The notes under the pieces are model-generated. The model did no database searches. It had not been told where the DNA came from and saw nothing but the letters and a program-made list of their open reading frames with translations. The translations under genes and the position numbers were made by a program. Shown here piece by piece: positions 8,845 through 18,912 of a stretch of DNA of 64,000 nt. The stretch's first letter is position 1. Every line of letters starts with the position of its first letter. Origin of the DNA: Rhodanobacter denitrificans (GTDB lineage: Bacteria; Pseudomonadota; Gammaproteobacteria; Xanthomonadales; Rhodanobacteraceae); NCBI GenBank assembly GCA_017848855.1, contig JAFIHF010000036.1:1-64000 (forward strand), written 5' to 3'.

Positions 8845-9204
8845 ATGAACGCCCACTTCCAGCACGCTCCGCATTCGAAACACCCTGCCCGCCTCAAGAC
8901 CGTCACCAGTTCCGAGGCCAAGAACGGTTTTGCCGAGCTGATCGAGCGCGTGGCCCGCTCCAGCGAGCCGGTGCTGATCACCCGCAACAACCGGCCCGCG
9001 GCCGTGGTGCTCTCGGTGGAGGAATACCGGCACCTGGTCGACGCCGCGCCTGACCCGCTGGCGCCGCTGCGTGAACGCTTCGCCACCATCGTGGCCGGCA
9101 TGCAGACGGACGCCGGCAAGCAGGCCGTCGACGCGCTGTTCGCGGCCACGCCCGCCCAACTGGGCAAGGCCGCCACGAAGGCTGCCGGCAAGCGCCGCCG
9201 CTGA
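8845..9204 (+). CDS. Phd/YefM family antitoxin
   Basis: The 119-residue protein carries a Phd/YefM fold: TVTSSEAKNGFAELIERVAR, then PVLITRNNRPAAVVLSVEEY, the conserved beta-hairpin and helix with which these antitoxins bind DNA and dimerise. The C terminus is extended and ends in a basic lysine/arginine tail. The stop TGA overlaps the next ATG as TGATG. The neighbour is a zeta-toxin-like kinase, so this looks like a two-gene toxin-antitoxin unit in which the antitoxin is encoded first and would autoregulate. A later start at about residue 17 is possible. Confidence 0.82.
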   Translation: MNAHFQHAPHSKHPARLKTVTSSEAKNGFAELIERVARSSEPVLITRNNRPAAVVLSVEEYRHLVDAAPDPLAPLRERFATIVAGMQTDAGKQAVDALFAATPAQLGKAATKAAGKRRR

Positions 9205-9884
9205 TGGCGCGGATCGCGGTGCTGGCCGGCACCAACGGCGCAGGCAAGAGCAGCATCGCCGGCGCCATGCTGCGCGAAGCCGGCGGCGACTACTTCAATC
9301 CCGACGAAGCCACCGCCGAGATCCTGGCCGCGAACCCCGGCATGGACGCGGCCAGCGCCAACGCGCTGGCCTGGCGCGCCAACGTCGCGCAGCTGCAAGC
9401 GGCCATCGCCACCGGCACCGATTACACGTTCGAAACCACCCTGGGTGGCCGCACCATCACCCGGCTGCTGCTCGAAGCCGCCGCGGCCGGCATGGACATC
9501 GACCTGTGGTACTGCGGACTGGACAGCCCCGAACGGCATCTCGCGCGCGTCCGCGCCCGCGTCGCCCGCGGCGGCCACGACATCCCCGCCGAACGCGTGC
9601 GCGAACGCTACACCGCCAGCCAGCACAACCTCATCCGTCTGCTGCCGCACCTGCACCACCTGGTGGTCTACGACAACAGCACCGAGGCCAATCCCGCCGA
9701 TGGCCTGTGCCCCGCTCCACGCAAAGTGCTCGAATGGCAGGCAGGGGCCTTGCGTTATCCGGCCACTGCCGCAGCGCTGAAAAGAACGCCGACCTGGGCG
9801 CAAGCCTTGGTGGCGTGCGCGTTCGATCTGGCGAGCACTACGGGAACGCGCAGCAGCAAGCCGCGACGGCCAAGGAACAAGTGA
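9204..9884 (+). CDS. Zeta-toxin-like P-loop kinase
   Basis: The 226-residue protein opens MARIAVLAGTNGAGKSSIAG, a Walker A motif of the zeta/PezT fold. YFNPDEATAEILAANPGMD follows, with the conserved Asp-Glu of the sugar-nucleotide site, then DYTFETTLGGRTITRLL (the FETT motif common to these kinases), and an arginine-bearing lid SPERHLARVRARVARGGHDI. Zeta toxins phosphorylate UDP-N-acetylglucosamine and poison wall synthesis; whether this one does so is inferred. It overlaps the Phd-like antitoxin by one base. The last 30 residues are low complexity and basic. Pairing zeta with a Phd rather than an epsilon/PezA antitoxin is unusual. Confidence 0.8.
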   Translation: MARIAVLAGTNGAGKSSIAGAMLREAGGDYFNPDEATAEILAANPGMDAASANALAWRANVAQLQAAIATGTDYTFETTLGGRTITRLLLEAAAAGMDIDLWYCGLDSPERHLARVRARVARGGHDIPAERVRERYTASQHNLIRLLPHLHHLVVYDNSTEANPADGLCPAPRKVLEWQAGALRYPATAAALKRTPTWAQALVACAFDLASTTGTRSSKPRRPRNK

Positions 9885-9897
9885 CCCAGCTTGTCCG

Positions 9898-10725
9898 TTA
9901 CCTCGGCAATGCAAGGACGGCACGCGGCGCCGGATAGTTCCGCCCTGCCCGCACCGGCCGAAAGCAAGGTGCTTCGCTGAAGAAAGATTCGCGTTCGTTG
10001 CCGGAGTGCCAGCCGGGCACGCCGGCGAGTGGCAAGGGACGCAGTTCCAGCGGATCGCACAGCACCTCACCCGCGCGGATCGCCTGCGCGCAGGCTTCGA
10101 TGGCTGCCGCTGGCGATGCCTCGGCCACCACCAGCGCCTTTCCCACCAGCAACTGCCCCGGCGTCAGCGCGTGTTCGAACAGGGCATGGCCGAAGACTTC
10201 CACTTGGATGCGGCCATCCCGCCATGCGGCACGCTCGCGCCAGAACAGGCCGTGCCAGTCGTGAGCGTCCCATAGCGGGAGCAGCGATGGGTCGCGCAGC
10301 GCGACCACCACGCCGGCTTCGTCGAAGTGGGTGAGTGCGCATTGGGCGCGGGAGCGCTGCCTGGGGCCCATGTGGGCGATTTCGGCCATCTGCCGCGCAT
10401 TGAGTGCGCGCTTCAAGCCCGGGTAGCGCAGCCAGATCAGGGCGTTGAACAGGTCGTGCCAGTTGCGCTCGCGAGTGGCGATCTCGCCGCGTTCGGCGAT
10501 GCGTTGTTCGTAGTGCAGGCCGTCGGCGAGCAGTTCGCGGGTTTGCGCCACGAAGCGTTCGCGCATGCCGGCGGGGCGGGCGGCGTTGAGCGTGGCGATG
10601 GAGGGCCAGTCGCGGCCTTCGATCAGATCAGCGTAATCGCGCCACGCCGCGAGCGGCATCCGCCCGAACACCTGCGGATCCACCGCGTCGCGGGCAGGCG
10701 GAGTGTATTTCATGCGCTCATCCAT
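9898..10725 (-). CDS. DUF3025 domain protein
   Basis: The 275-residue product fits the DUF3025 family: LHYEQRIAERGEIATRERNWHDLFNAL and WLRYPGLKRALNARQ are its hallmark, and GWHSGNERESFFSEAPCFRP occurs near the C terminus. No enzyme activity is established for the family. No signal peptide or membrane segment is visible. An in-frame ATG 4 codons later (10713) is an alternative start. It lies downstream of rimO on the same strand after an 82-base gap and converges with the zeta-like toxin, ending only 13 bases from it. Confidence 0.82.
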   Translation of the reverse strand: MDERMKYTPPARDAVDPQVFGRMPLAAWRDYADLIEGRDWPSIATLNAARPAGMRERFVAQTRELLADGLHYEQRIAERGEIATRERNWHDLFNALIWLRYPGLKRALNARQMAEIAHMGPRQRSRAQCALTHFDEAGVVVALRDPSLLPLWDAHDWHGLFWRERAAWRDGRIQVEVFGHALFEHALTPGQLLVGKALVVAEASPAAAIEACAQAIRAGEVLCDPLELRPLPLAGVPGWHSGNERESFFSEAPCFRPVRAGRNYPAPRAVLALPR

Positions 10726-10807
10726 GAGCGCGGCCAGCCACTGATTGCCATGACGTTCATCCCGCGCTTCGCACCGGCACCAGAAGCGGCCATCCCTGGC
10801 CGCACTT

Positions 10808-12145
10808 TCAAATGAGCTTAAGCTCCGGGTACGCCAGGCGCGTAGTGAGGTCGTGCTCGCTGGCGCCTTCCACCACCACGTCGACGAACTGGCCGGGCTT
10901 GAGGTGCTGGCCGTCGGCGATCAGCACGGTGCCGTCGATCTCCGGCGCGTCGGCGGCGGAGCGGGCCACGGCGCCGTCGGCGTTCGCCTCGTCCACCAGC
11001 ACCTTGAGCGTGCGACCGAGCTTGCGTTGCAGCTTGGCGGCGGAGATTTCCGCCTGCACGGCCATGAACTGCTCCAAGCGGTCCTCCTTCAGTTCCTCGG
11101 ACACGGCACCTGGCAGTTCGTTGGCCTTGGCGCCGTCCACCGGCGAGTAGGCGAAGGCGCCCACGCGGTCGAGTTCGGCTTCGCGCAGGAAATCCAGCAG
11201 CTCCTCGAACTCGGCGTCGGTCTCGCCGGGGAAGCCCACGATGAAGGTGCTGCGGATCGTGAGCTCGGGCACTTCGCGGCGCCAGTTCTGCACGCGCTCC
11301 AGCGTCTTCTCGATGTTGCCGGGGCGCTTCATCAATTTCAGGATGCGCGGGCTGGCGTGCTGGAACGGGATGTCGAGGTACGGCAGGATCTTGCCCGCCG
11401 CCATCAGCGGCATCAGCTCGTCCACGTGCGGGTACGGGTAGACGTAGTGCAGGCGCACCCAGGCGCCGAGTTCGGACAGCCCTTCGCACAGCTCGGTCAT
11501 GCGCGTGCGGTACGCCTTGCCGCGCCACTCGCGTTCGGCGTATTTCACGTCCACGCCGTAGGCGCTGGTGTCCTGCGAGATCACCAGCAGTTCCTTGACG
11601 CCGCCCTTGACCAGCTTCTCGGCTTCGATCAGCACCTCGTCCACCGGGCGCGAGACGAGGTTGCCGCGCATCGAGGGGATGATGCAGAAGCTGCAGCGAT
11701 GATTGCAGCCTTCGGAAATCTTCAGGTACGCGTAGTGCTTCGGCGTCAGCTTGATCCCCGTGTCCGGCACGATGTCGAGGAACTTGTTGCGCACCGGCGG
11801 CAGCGCCTCGTGCACCGCGTGCATCACGCTGGCGTAGTCCTGCGGGCCGCTGATCGAGAGCACATCCGGGTAGGCCTCGCGGATCAGCTCGGCGCGCTTG
11901 CCGAGGCAGCCGGTGACGATCACCTTGCCGTTCTCGTTGAGCGCCGTGCCGATGGAATCCAGCGACTCCTGCACCGCCGCGTCGATGAAGCCGCAGGTGT
12001 TCACCACCACCGCGTCGGCCTCGCCGTAGCTGGGCACGATCTCGTAGCCCTCGACCTTGAGCTGGGTGAGGATGCGCTCGGAATCGACCAGCGCCTTGGG
12101 GCAGCCGAGGCTGACGAAACCGATCTTCTGGGTGGCCTGGGACAT
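10808..12145 (-). CDS. rimO: Ribosomal protein uS12 methylthiotransferase RimO
   Basis: RimO is a radical-SAM enzyme that adds a methylthio group to an aspartate of ribosomal protein S12. The 445-residue protein has an N-terminal UPF0004 domain ([16 protein letters not shown]), the radical-SAM cluster C-N-H-R-C-S-F-C with cysteines at about 147, 151 and 154, [19 protein letters not shown], and a C-terminal TRAM domain. I start it at the ATG of [10 protein letters not shown] (12145). A longer frame to 12235 runs past the TATAAT at 12180-12185 and is rejected. Confidence 0.95.
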   Translation of the reverse strand: MSQATQKIGFVSLGCPKALVDSERILTQLKVEGYEIVPSYGEADAVVVNTCGFIDAAVQESLDSIGTALNENGKVIVTGCLGKRAELIREAYPDVLSISGPQDYASVMHAVHEALPPVRNKFLDIVPDTGIKLTPKHYAYLKISEGCNHRCSFCIIPSMRGNLVSRPVDEVLIEAEKLVKGGVKELLVISQDTSAYGVDVKYAEREWRGKAYRTRMTELCEGLSELGAWVRLHYVYPYPHVDELMPLMAAGKILPYLDIPFQHASPRILKLMKRPGNIEKTLERVQNWRREVPELTIRSTFIVGFPGETDAEFEELLDFLREAELDRVGAFAYSPVDGAKANELPGAVSEELKEDRLEQFMAVQAEISAAKLQRKLGRTLKVLVDEANADGAVARSAADAPEIDGTVLIADGQHLKPGQFVDVVVEGASEHDLTTRLAYPELKLI

Positions 12146-12179
12146 CGCGGCTGCAACCGTAAGCGTTGGAAAACCCGGC

Positions 12180-12185
12180 ATTATA
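12180..12185 (-). promoter_or_regulatory. -10 element of rimO
   Basis: The minus strand reads TATAAT 35 bases upstream of the rimO ATG, at the same relative place as the box before prmB. It supports the shorter RimO start. Confidence 0.5.
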
Positions 12186-12281
12186 CGGACTGACGGCACG
12201 CTATCGGGCCCGCCGCCCTTCACCGCCGCCATCACCGACTGCCTCTAGAATCGCCCCGTCCCGGCACAGGAGCAGGCCACC

Positions 12282-12959
12282 ATGGGCCAGCACATCAACA
12301 TCCCCACCTCGCGCACCCAGTGCATCGGCGGCTACCTGGCCAAGCCCGAAGGCAAGCCGAAGGGCGGCATCGTGGTGGTGCAGGAGATCTTCGGCGTCAC
12401 CGAACACATCCGCCGCCTGGCCGACCGCTTTGCCGCCGCCGGCTACACCGCGATCGCGCCGGCCTTCTTCGACCATCTCGAAGCCTGGCTGGAACTGGAC
12501 TACGACGAAGTGGGCATGGCGCGCGGCAAGGCGCTGGTGACCGAGCTGGGGCTGGACCGCCCGCTGGAGGACGTGGCCAGCGCCGCCGAATCCATCGCCT
12601 CCTCCGGCAAGGTCGGCGTGGTGGGCTATTGCTGGGGCGGCACGGTGGCGCTGCTGGCCGCGCTGCGGCTGGGCCTGCCCGCGGTGAGCTACTACGGCGC
12701 GCGCAACCTGCCGTTCCTGGGCGAGAAACCGAAAGCGCCGGTGATGTTCCACTTCGGCGAACTGGATCCCTCGATCCCGCCCGCGGCGGTGGCGCAGCAC
12801 CGCGCGCTGCTGCCGCAGATGGAAGTGTTCACCTACCCCGGCGCCGGCCACGCGTTCAACCGCGACGTGCACGGCGACCCGCACTACCACGGGGCCAGCG
12901 CGATGCTGGCGTGGCAGCGCACGCTGGACTTCTTCGACCGGCAGCTGGCCGGCGCATGA
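12282..12959 (+). CDS. Dienelactone hydrolase family protein
   Basis: The 225-residue alpha/beta hydrolase resembles carboxymethylenebutenolidase. The nucleophile Cys117 lies in VGYCWGG, the acid Asp in FGELDPSIP and the His in PGAGHAFNRD, so the Cys-Asp-His triad is complete. VVVQEIFGVTEHIRRLADRF at the N terminus is also typical. The natural substrate cannot be told; many such genes lie outside aromatic pathways, and no chlorocatechol genes are near. CACAGGAGCAGGCCACC before the ATG is a good ribosome site. The next gene overlaps by ATGA. Confidence 0.88.
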   Translation: MGQHINIPTSRTQCIGGYLAKPEGKPKGGIVVVQEIFGVTEHIRRLADRFAAAGYTAIAPAFFDHLEAWLELDYDEVGMARGKALVTELGLDRPLEDVASAAESIASSGKVGVVGYCWGGTVALLAALRLGLPAVSYYGARNLPFLGEKPKAPVMFHFGELDPSIPPAAVAQHRALLPQMEVFTYPGAGHAFNRDVHGDPHYHGASAMLAWQRTLDFFDRQLAGA

Positions 12960-13369
12960 GCCCGGCTAGCTTTGCACTCGACCCGCGCCTGCAGGCCGAC
13001 ACGCATGCCGTCGCCGCCCTGCCGCTGTGCGACGTGCTGCTGATGGACGACGCGCGCTACCCGTGGCTGATCCTGGTGCCGCGCCGCACCGGCCTGGTGG
13101 AGATCGCCGACCTCGCCGAGGCCGAACAGCAGCAACTGTGGCGCGAGGCGAACCAGGCCGCCGCCGCGCTGCGCGCCGTGGCGCCCTGCGACAAGCTCAA
13201 CCTCGGCGCGCTCGGCAACATCGTGCGCCAGCTGCACCTGCACGTGGTGGCGCGCACGCCGGGCGACGCCGCCTGGCCCGGCCCGGTGTGGGGCAGCGGC
13301 AAGGCCGTGCCGTATACCGCCGATGCGCTGGACGCGCGACTGGGCGCGCTGCGGCGAAGGCTCGCGTAA
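12956..13369 (+). CDS. HIT domain protein
   Basis: The 137-residue protein is a histidine-triad nucleotide-binding protein. The triad reads Q-L-H-L-H-V-V (RQLHLHVVAR), with the first histidine replaced by glutamine but the middle, catalytic one kept. Upstream, YPWLILVPRRTGLVEIADL and CDKLNLGALGN match the family. It overlaps the dienelactone hydrolase stop (ATGA), so the two are coupled. A nucleotide hydrolase or adenylylated-protein role is inferred from family only. Confidence 0.85.
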   Translation: MSPASFALDPRLQADTHAVAALPLCDVLLMDDARYPWLILVPRRTGLVEIADLAEAEQQQLWREANQAAAALRAVAPCDKLNLGALGNIVRQLHLHVVARTPGDAAWPGPVWGSGKAVPYTADALDARLGALRRRLA

Positions 13370-13379
13370 GGGCACGCCA

Positions 13380-13417
13380 CCCGTTTGACTCCCGCGATCA
13401 GGGACGATCGCAAAAGC
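13380..13417. repeat. GCGATC..GATCGC repeat, copy 1
   Basis: CGTTTGACTCCCGCGATCA is followed by GGGACGATCGCAAAAGC, carrying the palindrome GCGATC-N6-GATCGC at 13394-13411. A second copy with only a few changes is found at 61270-61307. It directly abuts the terminator that follows the HIT gene. Confidence 0.6.
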
Positions 13418-13445
13418 AAAGCCCGCGGATCGCTCCGCGGGCTTT
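13418..13445. terminator. Bidirectional rho-independent terminator
   Basis: AAAGCCCGCGG and CCGCGGGCTTT form an 11-bp perfect stem with a six-base loop, flanked by A-rich and T-rich ends. It serves the convergent HIT and lipoprotein genes. Confidence 0.8.
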
Positions 13446-13468
13446 CGTGTCGCCGCTCGGTGCGCGGT

Positions 13469-13978
13469 TCAGCGCTGCTGCTGCGCCGCCCGGTCGATGG
13501 AGTCGCAGCCGGCCGCCGTCTTGCACTGCTGGCCGTCGTCGATCTTCACCGGCGCGTGGTGGTCTTCCAGCTGGCGCGCCTTGGTATTGACGGGGTTGAT
13601 CTCGGTGAGCTTGCCGCCGTCGTCGTAGTACGCGGTGAAGCCGTAGTCGATCGCCATGCGCGCCATGTACTGCAGGTGCACCTTGCGGATCTTGGAGTCG
13701 TCGCTGGGCATCAACAGCACGGTCTTGGGCAGCTTGCCGGTGTCCTTGAGGTAGGCGAAGTGGCTGCCGGCGTCCACCGCCGACAGCACCGCGCCGTCGA
13801 TCACGAACTGGCCTTCCTTGTAGGCCTCGATGGTGGCGTCGAACTTGCCCTTCCATTCGGCCGTGTTCACCTGGCCCTTGGTGCCGCCGCCGAACATGTG
13901 GCAACCGCCGAGCAGGAAGGCGCTGCCGAGTACCAGCGCGGCGGCGGCGCGGGTCAACAGGGTGGAAAAGCGGATCAT
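13469..13978 (-). CDS. Lipoprotein of unknown function
   Basis: The 169-residue product has a clear lipoprotein signal (ALVLGSAFLLGGCHMFGGG, lipobox LGGC), so it should be anchored in the envelope. The mature part has no family I recognise; FAYLKDTGKLPKTVLLMPSD and YMARMAIDYGFTAYYDDGGK suggest a small alpha/beta domain, and two cysteines near the C terminus (QQCKTAAGCD) could pair. The start is fixed by AGGAGATTCCG just before the ATG. It converges on the HIT gene across a shared terminator. Confidence 0.75.
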   Translation of the reverse strand: MIRFSTLLTRAAAALVLGSAFLLGGCHMFGGGTKGQVNTAEWKGKFDATIEAYKEGQFVIDGAVLSAVDAGSHFAYLKDTGKLPKTVLLMPSDDSKIRKVHLQYMARMAIDYGFTAYYDDGGKLTEINPVNTKARQLEDHHAPVKIDDGQQCKTAAGCDSIDRAAQQQR

Positions 13979-14073
13979 CGGAATCTCCTGCGTAAAGCGG
14001 TCGTGATGGCCCTGCGAGTGTAGCGCCGGGCCGCGTGCGTGACGGCCTGCGCGCGCAGCCGTCGGGTGCCGGT

Positions 14074-14643
14074 TCAGGTCCGCGGCAGGGTCACGCCCTG
14101 CTGGCCCTGGTACTTGCCGCCGCGGTCGCGGTAGCTGGTCTCGCATGACTCGTCGGATTCGAAGAACAGCATCTGCGCCACGCCCTCGTTGGCGTAGATC
14201 TTCGCCGGCAGCGGCGTGGTGTTGGAGAACTCCAGCGTCACGTGGCCCTCCCACTCCGGCTCCAGCGGGGTGACGTTGACGATGATGCCGCAGCGCGCGT
14301 AGGTGCTCTTGCCCAGGCACACCACCAGCACGTCGCGCGGGATGCGGAAGTACTCCACCGTGCGCGCCAGCGCGAAGGAGTTCGGCGGGATGATGCACAC
14401 GTCCGACACCACGTCGACGAAGCTGTTCGGATCGAACGCCTTCGGATCGACGATGGTGGAGTTGATGTTGGTGAACACCTTGAACTCGCGCGCGCAGCGC
14501 ACGTCGTAGCCGTAGCTGGAGGTGCCCCAGGACACCGCGCGGCTGCCGTCCTCGCGCGTTTTCACCTGGCCCGGCTCGAACGGCTCGATCATGCCGTGGC
14601 CCTCGGCCATGCGGCGGATCCACTTGTCGGACTTGATGCTCAC
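14074..14643 (-). CDS. dcd: dCTP deaminase
   Basis: Dcd converts dCTP to dUTP, the source of most dTMP in many bacteria. The 189-residue protein contains the family core [40 protein letters not shown], the catalytic glutamate in [16 protein letters not shown], and [14 protein letters not shown] start it at the GTG at 14643 ([20 protein letters not shown]), which matches where xanthomonad Dcd begins; the open frame extends 17 codons further without support. A repeat separates it from apbC upstream. Confidence 0.93.
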   Translation of the reverse strand: MSIKSDKWIRRMAEGHGMIEPFEPGQVKTREDGSRAVSWGTSSYGYDVRCAREFKVFTNINSTIVDPKAFDPNSFVDVVSDVCIIPPNSFALARTVEYFRIPRDVLVVCLGKSTYARCGIIVNVTPLEPEWEGHVTLEFSNTTPLPAKIYANEGVAQMLFFESDESCETSYRDRGGKYQGQQGVTLPRT

Positions 14644-14740
14644 GTGCGCTCCGCGGTCGGCGTGGCGCCCGGCCGGGCCGGGCGAAAGCGGCAAAAATAC
14701 ATGGTCGGGGCCTCAGCACGCCAGCGACAGCCGCCTTGCT

Positions 14741-14880
14741 CCCCTCCCCCGCGAGCGCTCGCCCCCCCTCTCCCGCGCGCGGGAGAGGGGGGGCGAGGGT
14801 ACTTTGGCTTTCCCGCTCGCCGGAAGCCCCCCCCTCTCCCTAACCCTCTCCCCCAACATGCGTTGGGGGAGAGGGAATCC
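14741..14880. repeat. CCCTCTCCC palindrome cluster
   Basis: Two members of the window-wide family lie here. One centres on CCCTCTCCCGCGCGCGGGAG near 14765-14790 and the other on CTCCCCCAACATGCGTTGGG near 14850-14872. They fill the space between apbC and dcd, both read leftward, and would fold in the joint transcript. Confidence 0.75.
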
Positions 14881-14884
14881 GTGC

Positions 14885-15979
<1,095 letters not shown>

Positions 15980-16009
15980 GTCGTGTCGGAATGCATGTGG
16001 GGACAACGC

Positions 16010-16015
16010 ATTATG
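16010..16015 (-). promoter_or_regulatory. -10 element of apbC
   Basis: CATAAT on the minus strand, 30 bases upstream of the apbC ATG. A convincing -35 is not seen. Confidence 0.35.
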
Positions 16016-16129
16016 CCAGCCGCGGCCGGAGCGCCGGCTGATGTGGATCAGCATGGCGCGACGCGACTTGACGCCGCCATCCGGCACCGGCAGTCTGCCC
16101 ACCATACTGTTTCGTACGGGAGGATCGCC

Positions 16130-16597
16130 ATGAAGCACGCTGTTCGTCTTGCCCTCGCCCTCGGCCTGCTGCTGGGCGCCGGCGCCGTGTCCGCCACCGA
16201 CACCAGCTCGCCGGTCGGCACCTGGAAACAGGTGGACGATGTCACCGGCAAGGTGAAGTCCATCATCCAGATCAGCGAGAACAACGGCGAGCTGCAGGGC
16301 AAGGTGATGCAGCTGCTCAACCGCAGCCCGGAAGACGTGGCCCGCGACGGCGAGCACCCGAACTGCACGAAGTGCGACGGTGCACGCAAGAACCAGCCCA
16401 TCGAGGGCATGACCATCATGTGGGGCGTGAGCAAGGACGGCGACGTGTGGGACGGCGGCAAGATCCTCGACCCCAAGAACGGCAAGGTCTACAAGGTGAA
16501 GCTCACGCTGGAGGACGGCGGGCAGAAGCTCGACGTGCACGGCTACATCGGCTTCGCCCTGCTCGGCCGCTCGCAGACCTGGCTGCGGCAGCAGTAA
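16130..16597 (+). CDS. DUF2147 secreted protein
   Basis: The 155-residue protein begins with a Sec signal peptide ([18 protein letters not shown]) and continues with the DUF2147 pattern [70 protein letters not shown] and [17 protein letters not shown]. Members are periplasmic or secreted lipocalin-like proteins with no firm function. The ATG follows CGGGAGGATCGCC, a strong ribosome site. It ends at a terminator and is monocistronic. Confidence 0.87.
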   Translation: MKHAVRLALALGLLLGAGAVSATDTSSPVGTWKQVDDVTGKVKSIIQISENNGELQGKVMQLLNRSPEDVARDGEHPNCTKCDGARKNQPIEGMTIMWGVSKDGDVWDGGKILDPKNGKVYKVKLTLEDGGQKLDVHGYIGFALLGRSQTWLRQQ

Positions 16598-16614
16598 GCC
16601 GCACCGCCTCGCCA

Positions 16615-16644
16615 CGAAAAGCGCGCCGCCCGGCGCGCTTTTCG
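16615..16644 (+). terminator. Rho-independent terminator
   Basis: CGAAAAGCGCGCC pairs with GGCGCGCTTTTCG as a 13-bp perfect stem around a four-base loop, 18 bases after the DUF2147 stop. It is followed by a short T run within the stem end. Confidence 0.8.
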
Positions 16645-16723
16645 TTTGCGGCGTCCATGCGCGCGGGATCGGGGTTTGGACGGCCATGCCATAATGCGCA
16701 GTCCCACGGAGTGCCTGCCCACC

Positions 16724-18814
16724 ATGAGTCGCCGCCTGCTCGTCACCCACGCCCTGCCCTACGCCAACGGCCCGCTGCACCTGGGCCACATGCTGGGCTA
16801 CATCCAGACCGACATCTGGGTGCGCGCGCAGCGGATGATGGGCAACGAGGTGCATTTCGTGGCGGCGGACGACGCGCACGGCACGCCGATCATGCTCGCC
16901 GCCGAGAAGGCCGGCACCACGCCCGAGGCCTTCATCGCGGACATCCGCAAGGGCCACGAGGCCGACTTCGCGGATTTCCACTTCAGCTACGACCACTACC
17001 ACACCACGCACTCGGAAGAGAACCGCGAGCTGGCCGCGCTGATCTACACGCGCCTGCGCGACGCGGGCTACATCGCCAAGCGCAGCATCCAGCAGCTGTA
17101 CGACCCCGAGAAGCAGATGTTCCTGCCGGACCGCTACATCAAGGGCACTTGCCCGAAGTGCGGCACGCCCGACCAGTACGGCGACAACTGCGAAGTGTGC
17201 GGCGCCACCTACGCGCCCACCGACCTCGTGAATCCTTATTCGGTGGTCTCCGGCGCCACGCCGGTGCTGAAGGATTCGGAGCACTACTTCTTCGAGCTGT
17301 CGAAGTTCCAGGCGCTGCTGCAGGATTGGTTCGCAGGCTCGCTCACCGGCGGCCCCGTCGCCAACCCCGGCGTGCTGGCCAAGCTGCGCGAGTGGCTGGA
17401 CGGCGGGCTGAAGGACTGGGACATCTCGCGCGACGCACCCTACTTCGGCTTCCCGATCCCCGACGCGCCGGGCAAGTTCTTCTACGTGTGGCTGGATGCG
17501 CCGGTCGGGTATCTGGCCAGCTTCAAGGCGCTGTGCGAACGCACCGGCCTCGCGTTCGACGACTTCCTCGGCGCGGACAGCACGGCCGAGATGCACCACT
17601 TCATCGGCAAGGACATCATCAACTTCCACGGTCTGTTCTGGCCGGCGATGCTGCACGGCGCGCGGATGCGCGTGCCCACCGCGCTGCACGTCAACGGCTA
17701 CCTCACTGTGAACGGCGCGAAGATGTCGAAGTCGCGCGGCACCTTCATCCAGGCGCGCACCTACCTCGACAGCGGGCTCAACCCCGAGTACCTGCGCTAC
17801 TACTTCGCCAGCCTGCTCAACGACACGCCGGTGGACGTGGATCTCGACCTCAAGGCGTTCGAGGAGCGCGTCAACTCGCACCTCGTGGGCAAGTGGGTGA
17901 ACATCGCCAGCCGCACCGCGGGCTTCGTGCACAAGTTCTTCGACGGCAAGCTGGCCGGCAGTTTCGACGCCGAGCACGCCGCGCTGTGGCAGAACCTGCT
18001 CGGCCAGTACGAGGGCGTGGAGGCGCTGTACGAAGGCGGCGAATTCGCCGAACTCACCCGCCGCTTCGTGGCGATGGCCGATCTGGTCAACGGCCACATC
18101 GCCGAAAAGGCGCCGTGGGCGATGGCGAAGGACGAGGCACGCCGCACCGAACTGCACCAGGTGTGCTCGTTCGCGCTGGCCGGCTTCCGCCTGCTGGCCG
18201 GCCTGCTCAAACCCATCCTGCCCGCCACCGTGGCCGCCGCCGAGCAGTTCCTCGCCCGCCCCGTCACCGGCTTTGCCGACGCGCGCGACACGCTGCACGG
18301 CCACGTCATCCACGCCTTCGAACCGCTGCTCGCCCGCCTCGATCCCAAGCGCATCGAGGCGATGGTCGAAGCCTCGAAGGAATCGCTGGGCGCACCCGCC
18401 CCCGCCACCGAACCCGCCAAGAAGAAACCCGTGAACGACAAGCCCGCCGCCTCGAATCCCGAATCCCCAATCCCGAATCCCGGCTTCATCGCCATCGACG
18501 ACTTCGCCAAGCTCGACCTGCGCGTGGGCAAGGTGCTGGCCTGCGAATTCGTGGACGGCTCCGACAAGCTGCTGCGCTTCGAGCTGGACGCCGGCGTGCT
18601 GGGCAAGCGGCAGATCTTTTCCGGCATCCGCGCCGCCTACGGCGAGCCGGAAAAACTCGTCGGCCGCAACGTGGTGTTCATCGCCAACCTCGCCCCGCGC
18701 AAGATGCGCTTCGGCCTCTCCGAGGGCATGATCCTCTCCGCCGGCGACGGCGGCGCGGATCTGTTCCTGCTCGACGCCGACCAGGGCGCGAAGCCGGGCG
18801 CCACGGTGCGGTGA
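16724..18814 (+). CDS. metG: Methionyl-tRNA synthetase
   Basis: MetG charges tRNA-Met. The 696-residue protein has the HIGH-type motif [14 protein letters not shown] near the start, a four-cysteine zinc knuckle (CPKCG and CEVCG), [16 protein letters not shown], the KMSKS loop ([12 protein letters not shown]) and a C-terminal tRNA-binding OB domain ([19 protein letters not shown]). The linker at residues about 577-587 reads [11 protein letters not shown] and is encoded by a copy of the GATTCGGGATT intergenic repeat, whose other copies lie just downstream. The ATG at 16724 is favoured over an upstream frame. A CATAAT box at about 16690 may be its promoter. Confidence 0.95.
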   Translation: MSRRLLVTHALPYANGPLHLGHMLGYIQTDIWVRAQRMMGNEVHFVAADDAHGTPIMLAAEKAGTTPEAFIADIRKGHEADFADFHFSYDHYHTTHSEENRELAALIYTRLRDAGYIAKRSIQQLYDPEKQMFLPDRYIKGTCPKCGTPDQYGDNCEVCGATYAPTDLVNPYSVVSGATPVLKDSEHYFFELSKFQALLQDWFAGSLTGGPVANPGVLAKLREWLDGGLKDWDISRDAPYFGFPIPDAPGKFFYVWLDAPVGYLASFKALCERTGLAFDDFLGADSTAEMHHFIGKDIINFHGLFWPAMLHGARMRVPTALHVNGYLTVNGAKMSKSRGTFIQARTYLDSGLNPEYLRYYFASLLNDTPVDVDLDLKAFEERVNSHLVGKWVNIASRTAGFVHKFFDGKLAGSFDAEHAALWQNLLGQYEGVEALYEGGEFAELTRRFVAMADLVNGHIAEKAPWAMAKDEARRTELHQVCSFALAGFRLLAGLLKPILPATVAAAEQFLARPVTGFADARDTLHGHVIHAFEPLLARLDPKRIEAMVEASKESLGAPAPATEPAKKKPVNDKPAASNPESPIPNPGFIAIDDFAKLDLRVGKVLACEFVDGSDKLLRFELDAGVLGKRQIFSGIRAAYGEPEKLVGRNVVFIANLAPRKMRFGLSEGMILSAGDGGADLFLLDADQGAKPGATVR
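18451..18482. repeat. GAATCCC repeat copy inside metG
   Basis: CGAATCCCGAATCCCC and AATCCCGAATCCCGG run together here in the metG linker region. They are the complement-orientation form of the GGGATTCGGGATTGGGG repeat seen at 18822-18912, read in frame without a stop. Confidence 0.75.
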
Positions 18815-18821
18815 AGCAGGG

Positions 18822-18912
18822 ATTCGGGATTGGGGATACGGGATTGGTGAAAAGCCGCCTGCTCGCTACACGCCAGCTTCTACCGAATCCCCAATCCCAA
18901 ATGACGAATCCC
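18822..18912. repeat. GATTCGGGATTGGGGAT inverted pair
   Basis: GGGATTCGGGATTGGGGAT starts near 18823 and its inverted partner CGAATCCCCAATCCCA lies near 18883-18900, with a 35-base centre. The pair fills the metG-rnfB gap and runs up to the rnfB ATG. It could form a long hairpin after metG. Confidence 0.75.
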
